This document shows, piece after piece, positions 57,575-64,000 of a stretch of DNA of 64,000 nt (positions within the stretch are counted from its first letter, which is position 1; the number at the start of each line of letters is the position of its first letter). Source of the DNA: Lineus longissimus (Eukaryota > Nemertea > Pilidiophora > Heteronemertea > Lineidae); contig NC_088313.1 of assembly GCF_910592395.1 (NCBI RefSeq), forward strand, positions 18,430,437-18,494,436, given 5' to 3'. The position numbers and the translations under genes were made by a program. The notes beneath the pieces were generated by a model. That model ran no database searches. It had not been told where the DNA came from and saw only the letters and a program-made list of their open reading frames with translations.

Positions 57575-60500
57575 GACAGATATCCTTGTATGACCCGAGG
57601 AAACAACATAGATATGGAACCTACCATTATAAGGAATCATCGACAGATATCCTTGTATGACCCGAGGAAACAACATAGATATGGAACCTACCATTATAAG
57701 GAATCATCGACATATATCCTTGTATGACCCGAGGAAACAACATAGATATGGAACCTACCATTATAAGGAATCATAGACAGATATCCTTGAATGACCCGAG
57801 GAAACAACATAGATATGGAACCTACCATTATAAGGAATCATAGACAGATATCCTTGTATGACCCGAGGAAACAACATAGATATGGAACCTACCATTATAA
57901 GGAATCATCGACAGATATCCTTGTATGACCCGAGGAAACAACATAGATACGGAACATACCATTATAAGGAATCATCGACAGATATCCTTGTATGACCCGA
58001 GGAAGCAACATAGATATGGAACCTACCATTATAAGGATTCATAGACATATATCCTTGTTAGACCCGAGGAAACAACATAGATATGGAACCTACCATTATA
58101 AGGAATCATAGACAGATATCCTTGTATGACTCGAGGAAACAACATAGATATGGAAACTACCATTATAAGGAATCATCGACATATATCCTTGTTAGACCCG
58201 AGGAAACAACATTGATATGGAACCTACCATTATAAGGAATCATCGACATATATCCTTGTATGACCCGAGGAAACAACATAGATATGGAACCTACCATTAT
58301 AAGGAATCATCGACAGATATCCTTGTATGACCCGAGGAAACAACATAGATATGGAACCTACCATTATAAGGAATCATAAACAGATGTCCTTGTATGACCC
58401 GAGGAAACAACATAGATATGGAACCTACCATGATAAGGAATCATAGACAGATGTCCTTGTATGACCCGAGGAAACAACATAGATATGGAACCTACCATTA
58501 TAAGGAATCATAGACAGATATCCTTGTATGACCCGAGGAAACAACATAGATATGGAACCTACCATTATAAGGAATCATCGACATATATCCTTGTATGACT
58601 CGAGGAAACAACATAGATATGGAACCTACCATTATAAGTAATCATAGACAGATATCCTTGTATGACCCGAGGAAATAACATAGCTATGGAACCTACCATT
58701 ATAAGGAATCATCGACAGATATCCTTGTATGACCCGAGGAAACAACATAGATACGAAACCTACCATTATAAGGAATCATCGACAGATATCCTTGTATGAC
58801 CCGAGGAAGCAACATAGATATGGAACCTACCATTATAAGGATTCATAGACATATATCCTTGTTAGACCCGAGGAAACAACATAGATATGGAACCTACCAT
58901 TATAAGGAATCATAGACATATATCCTTGTTAGACCCGAGGAAACAACATAGATATGGAACCTACCATTATAAGGAATCATCGACATATATCCTTGTTAGA
59001 CCCGAGGAAACAACATTGATATGGAACCTACCATTATAAGGAATCATAGACAGATATCCTTGTTAGACCCGAGGAAACAACATAGATATGGAACCTACCA
59101 TTATAAGGAATCATCGACAGATATCCTTGTATGACCCGAGGAAACAACATAGATATGGAACCTACCATTATAAGGAATCATAGACAGATATCCTTGTTAG
59201 ACCCGAGGAAACAACATAGATATGGAACCTACCATTATAAGGAATCATCGACATATATCCTTGTATGACCCGAGGAAACAACATAGATATGGAACCTACC
59301 ATTATAAGGAATCATAGACATATATCCTTGTATGACCCGAGGAAACAACATAGATATGGAACCTACCATTATAAGGAATCATAGACAGATATCCTTGTAT
59401 GACCCGAGGAAACAACATAGATATGGAACCTACCATTATAAGGAATCATCGACATATATCCTTGTATGACCCGAGGAAACAACATATATATGGAACCTAC
59501 CATTATAAGGAATCATAGACAGATATCCTTGTATGACCCGAGGAAACAACATAGATATGGAACCTACCATTATAAGGATTCATAGACATATATCCTTGTA
59601 TGACCCGAGGAAACAACATAGATATGGAAACTACCATTATAAGGAATCATCGACATATATCCTTGTTAGACCCGAGGAAACAACATTGATATGGAACCTA
59701 CCATTATAAGGAATCATCGACATATATCCTTGTATGACCCGAGGAAACAACATAGATATGGAACCTACCATTATAAGGAATCATCGACAGATATCCTTGT
59801 ATGACCCGAGGAAACAACATAGATATGGAACCTACCATTATAAGGAATCATAAACAGATGTCCTTGTATGACCCGAGGAAACAACATAGATATGGAACCT
59901 ACCATTATAAGGAATCATCGACATATATCCTTGTATGACCCGAGGAAACAACATATATATGGAACCTACCATTATAAGGAATCATAGACAGATATCCTTG
60001 TATGACCCGAGGAAACAACATAGATATGGAACCTACCATTATAAGGATTCATAGACATATATCCTTGTATGACCCGAGGAAACAACATAGATATGGAAAC
60101 TACCATTATAAGGAATCATCGACATATATCCTTGTTAGACCCGAGGAAACAACATTGATATGGAACCTACCATTATAAGGAATCATCGACATATATCCTT
60201 GTATGACCCGAGGAAACAACATAGATATGGAACCTACCATTATAAGGATTCATAGACATATATCCTTGTTAGACCCGAGGAAACAACATAGATATGGAAC
60301 CTACCATTATAAGGAATCATAGACAGATATCCTTGTATGACTCGAGGAAACAACATAGATATGGAAACTACCATTATAAGGAATCATCGACATATATCCT
60401 TGTTAGACCCGAGGAAACAACATTGATATGGAACCTACCATTATAAGGAATCATCGACATATATCCTTGTATGACCCGAGGAAACAACATAGATATGGAA

Positions 60501-61980
60501 CCTACCATTATAAGGAATCATCGACAGATATCCTTGTATGACCCGAGGAAACAACATAGATATGGAACCTACCATTATAAGGAATCATAAACAGATGTCC
60601 TTGTATGACCCGAGGAAACAACATAGATATGGAACCTACCATGATAAGGAATCATAGACAGATGTCCTTGTATGACCCGAGGAAACAACATAGATATGGA
60701 ACCTACCATTATAAGGAATCATAGACAGATATCCTTGTATGACCCGAGGAAACAACATAGATATGGAACCTACCATTATAAGGAATCATCGACATATATC
60801 CTTGTATGACCCGAGGAAACAACATAGATATGGAACCTACCATTATAAGTAATCATAGACAGATATCCTTGTATGACCCGAGGAAATAACATAGCTATGG
60901 AACCTACCATTATAAGGAATCATCGACAGATATCCTTGTATGACCCGAGGAAATAACATAGATACGAAACCTACCATTATAAGGAATCATCGACAGATAT
61001 CCTTGTATGACCCGAGGAAGCAACATAGATATGGAACCTACCATTATAAGGATTCATAGACATATATCCTTGTTAGACCCGAGGAAACAACATAGATATG
61101 GAACCTACCATTATAAGGAATCATAGACATATATCCTTGTTAGACCCGAGGAAACAACATAGATATGGAACCTACCATTATAAGGAATCATCGACATATA
61201 TCCTTGTTAGACCCGAGGAAACAACATTGATATGGAACCTACCATTATAAGGAATCATAGACAGATATCCTTGTTAGACCCGAGGAAACAACATAGATAT
61301 GGAACCTACCATTATAAGGAATCATCGACAGATATCCTTGTATGACCCGAGGAAACAACATAGATATGGAACCTACCATTATAAGGAATCATAGACAGAT
61401 ATCCTTGTTAGACCCGAGGAAACAACATAGATATGGAACCTACCATTATAAGGAATCATCGACATATATCCTTGTATGACCCGAGGAAACAACATAGATA
61501 TGGAACCTACCATTATAAGGAATCATAGACATATATCCTTGTATGACCCGAGGAAACAACATAGATATGGAACCTACCATTATAAGGAATCATAGACAGA
61601 TATCCTTGTATGACCCGAGGAAACAACATAGATATGGAACCTACCATTATAAGGAATCATCGACATATATCCTTGTATGACCCGAGGAAACAACATATAT
61701 ATGGAACCTACCATTATAAGGAATCATAGACAGATATCCTTGTATGACCCGAGGAAACAACATAGATATGGAACCTACCATTATAAGGATTCATAGACAT
61801 ATATCCTTGTATGACCCGAGGAAACAACATCGATATGGAACCTACCATTATAAGGAATCATAGACAGATATCCTTGTATGACCCGAGGAAACAACATAGA
61901 TATGGAACCTACCATTATAAGGAATCATAGACAGATATCCTTGTATGACCCGAGGAAACAACATATATATGGAACCTATC
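57575..61980 (+). repeat. 67-bp satellite array, about 66 monomers
   Basis: The monomer runs GACAGATATCCTTGTATGAC, then CCGAGGAAACAACATAGATA, then TGGAACCTACCATTATAAGG and AATCATC. Monomers differ at few positions (CGACAG/AGACAT/AGACAG; TATGACC/TTAGACC; ATTGATATGG/ATAGATATGG; AATCATA/ATTCATA). The array is head-to-tail without spacers and fades out over 61970-62032, where the motif is broken. Since 67 is not a multiple of three, no long frame is maintained. It starts about 110 bp from the SINE, beyond a 16-base G run (57519-57534). Confidence 0.98.
58030..61820 (+). repeat. Higher-order duplication inside the satellite, offset 2211 bp
   Basis: Rare variants recur at exactly 2211 bp (33 monomers): ATAAGTAATCATAG at about 58636 and 60847, CATGATAAGG at 58429 and 60640, AACATATATA at 59481 and 61692, AAGGATTCATAGACAT at 58033 and 60244. 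The homologous blocks run from about 58030-59610 to about 60241-61821. I see at least two single-base differences between them. Other monomer blocks recur at offsets of 469 bp (7 monomers) and 1474 bp (22 monomers). Confidence 0.93.
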
Positions 61981-62032
61981 ATTACGTAAGGAACTATAGA
62001 CATGACACCTACCATTATATAAGGAATCCTTG

Positions 62033-62711
62033 ACTAAACGACCTTCATCCAGGATCATCTTCCGCTGCTCTCTATCCACAGATGCATCCCCGTACTCTAG
62101 CAGTGTCTCATTATCGTCTGATTCCGCCCGTTACCATGGTAACGTATCGATGGCGGCGACGATGTGGTCGACTTTAACATTGATAGTGATCGCCGGGTGG
62201 TCCTTTAACCACCGACTCTCGTATTAATTACAACATAATTAAGTCATTCGGGATTGATGGATTGATATTGTCATTATTGATAATTATGACAAAGCATGCT
62301 TTTGTGAAAGTGTATGAAAGGGCAAGACAAGAAACCAATAAAAGTGCTCTTTCAAAAGCGCCTCCAGTCTAGACTCCTACGCAGTCCATTTCGTCATCCA
62401 GATCTTCCTTCCTCTATGGCGACAAGACGAGGCCGGTCCACTGCGTCCGGAGTGGACTCCAGTCGTGTGTAGGATATACCTGGAGTTTCGTCGAAATATA
62501 TTTTTTGTGAAACACGTTTTTTTCCTGCGGGAGACTCCCATGCAGTCCCTTCGTCACCCGGGCAACATGACGAGGGCGGTTCATTGTGGCCGGAGTGTAG
62601 TGGGACTCCAAAGCCTGTATACCTAATGATAAATTCCATGTATCGACAAGGATGGGCCCTTAATTTCGCCACTGTTCCTCATGCAACGTGGAGAACAACA
62701 AGGATGGACCT
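62033..62711. other. Flank between the satellite and the small transposon
   Basis: No gene seen. It contains a decayed pair of direct repeats of about 100 bp: near 62376-62475 (ACGCAGTCCATTTCGTCATC, GACAAGACGAGGCCGGTCCA, CCGGAGTG) and near 62538-62620 (ATGCAGTCCCTTCGTCACC, ACATGACGAGGGCGGTTCA, CCGGAGTG). Confidence 0.6.
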
Positions 62712-63382
62712 TTTGATTTTGGCTTACTGGACTTTGCGCAATATTTCGCCAAAAAAGTATTTTACGCAACGGTCCCTAGGTGACTTTTCCTATTCATAAT
62801 ACACAGCCTGTCCATCCTAGATCGTGGTTACATGGGGAGTAATCGTTGTAAAATTAGGACAAACGCAAAGACAGTTAACCCGGGTACCACTATGTTTACG
62901 ATGCGAACGAGCCATATAAGTCATTTTCAGCATTTTTTTCATTGAACATTTGCGGGTACAGCGTCACAGGGAGCAGCATTGAACGGTAAACAGGTTCACA
63001 TCATATTCAGACAACGGCTTGTAACGGCCATACAGGAAACGATTCGTATCACGCATACATTGCATTCAGACATTTGAGCTTCCAAGCTTTGAGAAATAAC
63101 AGGTCATGTGCGAATTTGGCATGTAATTTTGGTAATTTACGTGAGTACATTTTCAACCCCGAAAAGTGTGACGTGAAGTTATGCTTTTATTCAGTAAAAA
63201 TCGCTAGGCATGTCCAACAAGACATGTGTCTCAGCTGCCTGGGTGGGTGTGGGTCATCACTCATCCATACTGGTGACTGACACCATGTATCGAACTTGAC
63301 GTACTGGGGTAAAACATAATGGTCTCTCCCCCATTTCGCTCGTTTCGTTTCGTTGCGCAAAGTCCAGTAAGCCTTTGATTTT
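62712..63382. mobile_element. Non-autonomous DNA transposon (MITE) with 21-bp TIRs and 9-bp TSD
   Basis: The left end 62721-62741 (GGCTTACTGGAC...) and the right end 63353-63373 are perfect 21-bp inverted repeats. Immediately outside both lies the same 9-mer TTTGATTTT (62712-62720 and 63374-63382), a target-site duplication. The element proper is 653 bp and has no transposase frame. TIRs starting GG with 8-9-bp duplications are known for Merlin and for MULE-type transposons (established knowledge), so one of these is the likely parent. The superfamily cannot be decided from this copy. Confidence 0.85.
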
Positions 63383-64000
63383 AGGCAAACACAAAAACAA
63401 CATATACTGAGACTCACCACCGACGTCTCCAACAATACACTTTCAGGATGCGCTATATCAAATTCCCATCTTTGTTACCAAAAGGGGTCAGGATGGTGTC
63501 GGTGCTCAAACACTCCTGCGATGGAGTGTAGGGGTCGGGAGGTATATCTTCAAAATGTGATAGGTAAAACAAGCTTTCGTTTCGGCAGAGCTAAAATACA
63601 TGTATATTAGTGAATCATCTAGGTCAGCATGTCGATACGCCCGTTTATAATAACATAATTTCGGTCAAATGAATAATTGGTTAATCCACAGCTTTTCTCG
63701 GCCTAAACATGGGCCTTGGAGCAGGCCCAGACAGACAGAATATGAATTGCTTGGCAAGGCCGCGCGGTCATTGGCCTATAAAATTGGTCCTGGGATTCCT
63801 TCAGTGAATCAGTAAAACCTTGGGATGATGTTATTTACAAACTAGGCCTGTTGTCTGTCAGTCAACATGTGTTCCCTGTTTGTTTGGACGAAACAGCTCG
63901 AGACCTTACGTAACATTATTGTCGCATATTACAATTTCCCGGGACCTTCATTGAAAGAGGTTATATCACATCGCCTCATGAAAATCACCAACCACCATAT
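63383..64000. other. Right edge, nothing recognised
   Basis: No coding exon, RNA gene or repeat stands out in this last stretch. One TACATGTA lies near 63599. Confidence 0.5.

Noticed and set aside
57575-61980. CRISPR-like regular array
   Set aside because: Monomers are directly adjacent with no unique spacers, and the context is animal nuclear DNA. It is a satellite.
57575-61980. ATATCCTT in every monomer as U12-type splice donors
   Set aside because: The word matches the U12 donor by chance in the monomer. No branch-site/acceptor pairing or gene context exists.

Overview
This is a stretch of animal nuclear genome. Every gene is split by GT-AG introns with clear polypyrimidine acceptors, and the gene set is metazoan. 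Short introns, intergenic DNA full of eroded tandem duplications, a tRNA-derived SINE whose body holds the CACCCAGGTGTATAAATGGG core seen in many invertebrates, a 67-bp satellite, and many copies of TACATGTA suggest a marine invertebrate (lophotrochozoan or non-vertebrate deuterostome). I cannot place it more closely.

Layout, left to right. (1) 1-7938 (+): the last two coding exons of a very large Ski/Sno-family-like nuclear protein, cut by the left edge of the window. A Ski/Sno/Dac-type domain ends exon 1 and a SAND-like Cys/His zinc module lies far downstream in exon 2. (2) About 7.9-21.9 kb: no convincing protein gene except one candidate terminal exon at its right end. It holds the 3' flank of gene 1, a candidate 2.4-kb DNA transposon with mirrored subterminal repeats (12774-15184), a 57-bp minisatellite and several degenerate tandem duplications. 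(3) 22588-30232 (-): NCAPG, condensin I subunit, 19 coding exons. (4) 30834-37638 (+): DBNL (mAbp1), divergent from NCAPG across a 0.6-kb shared promoter interval. (5) 38.6-40.8 kb: a degenerate repeat array downstream of DBNL. (6) 41708-45591 (-): NSMCE4A, kleisin of the SMC5/6 complex, 10 coding exons. (7) 46868-53388 (+): MAP9, a spindle microtubule-associated protein, divergent from NSMCE4A across an interval with YY1-type motifs. (8) 55220-56503 (-): PGAP4/TMEM246, the Golgi GPI-GalNAc transferase, with its CDS in one exon. Its candidate first exon and donor lie in a perfect 152-bp tandem duplication. (9) 57207-57466: a SINE. (10) 57575-61980: a satellite of about 66 monomers of 67 bp with a 2211-bp (33-monomer) higher-order duplication. 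(11) 62712-63382: a compact non-autonomous DNA transposon with 21-bp terminal inverted repeats and a 9-bp target-site duplication.

The genes do not form an operon. NCAPG, NSMCE4A and MAP9 all act in chromosome structure or segregation and lie within about 31 kb in two head-to-head pairs, which is suggestive but may be chance. The protein most likely to be under-described is the giant Ski-like one. The most structured non-coding features are the higher-order satellite and the two candidate DNA transposons.
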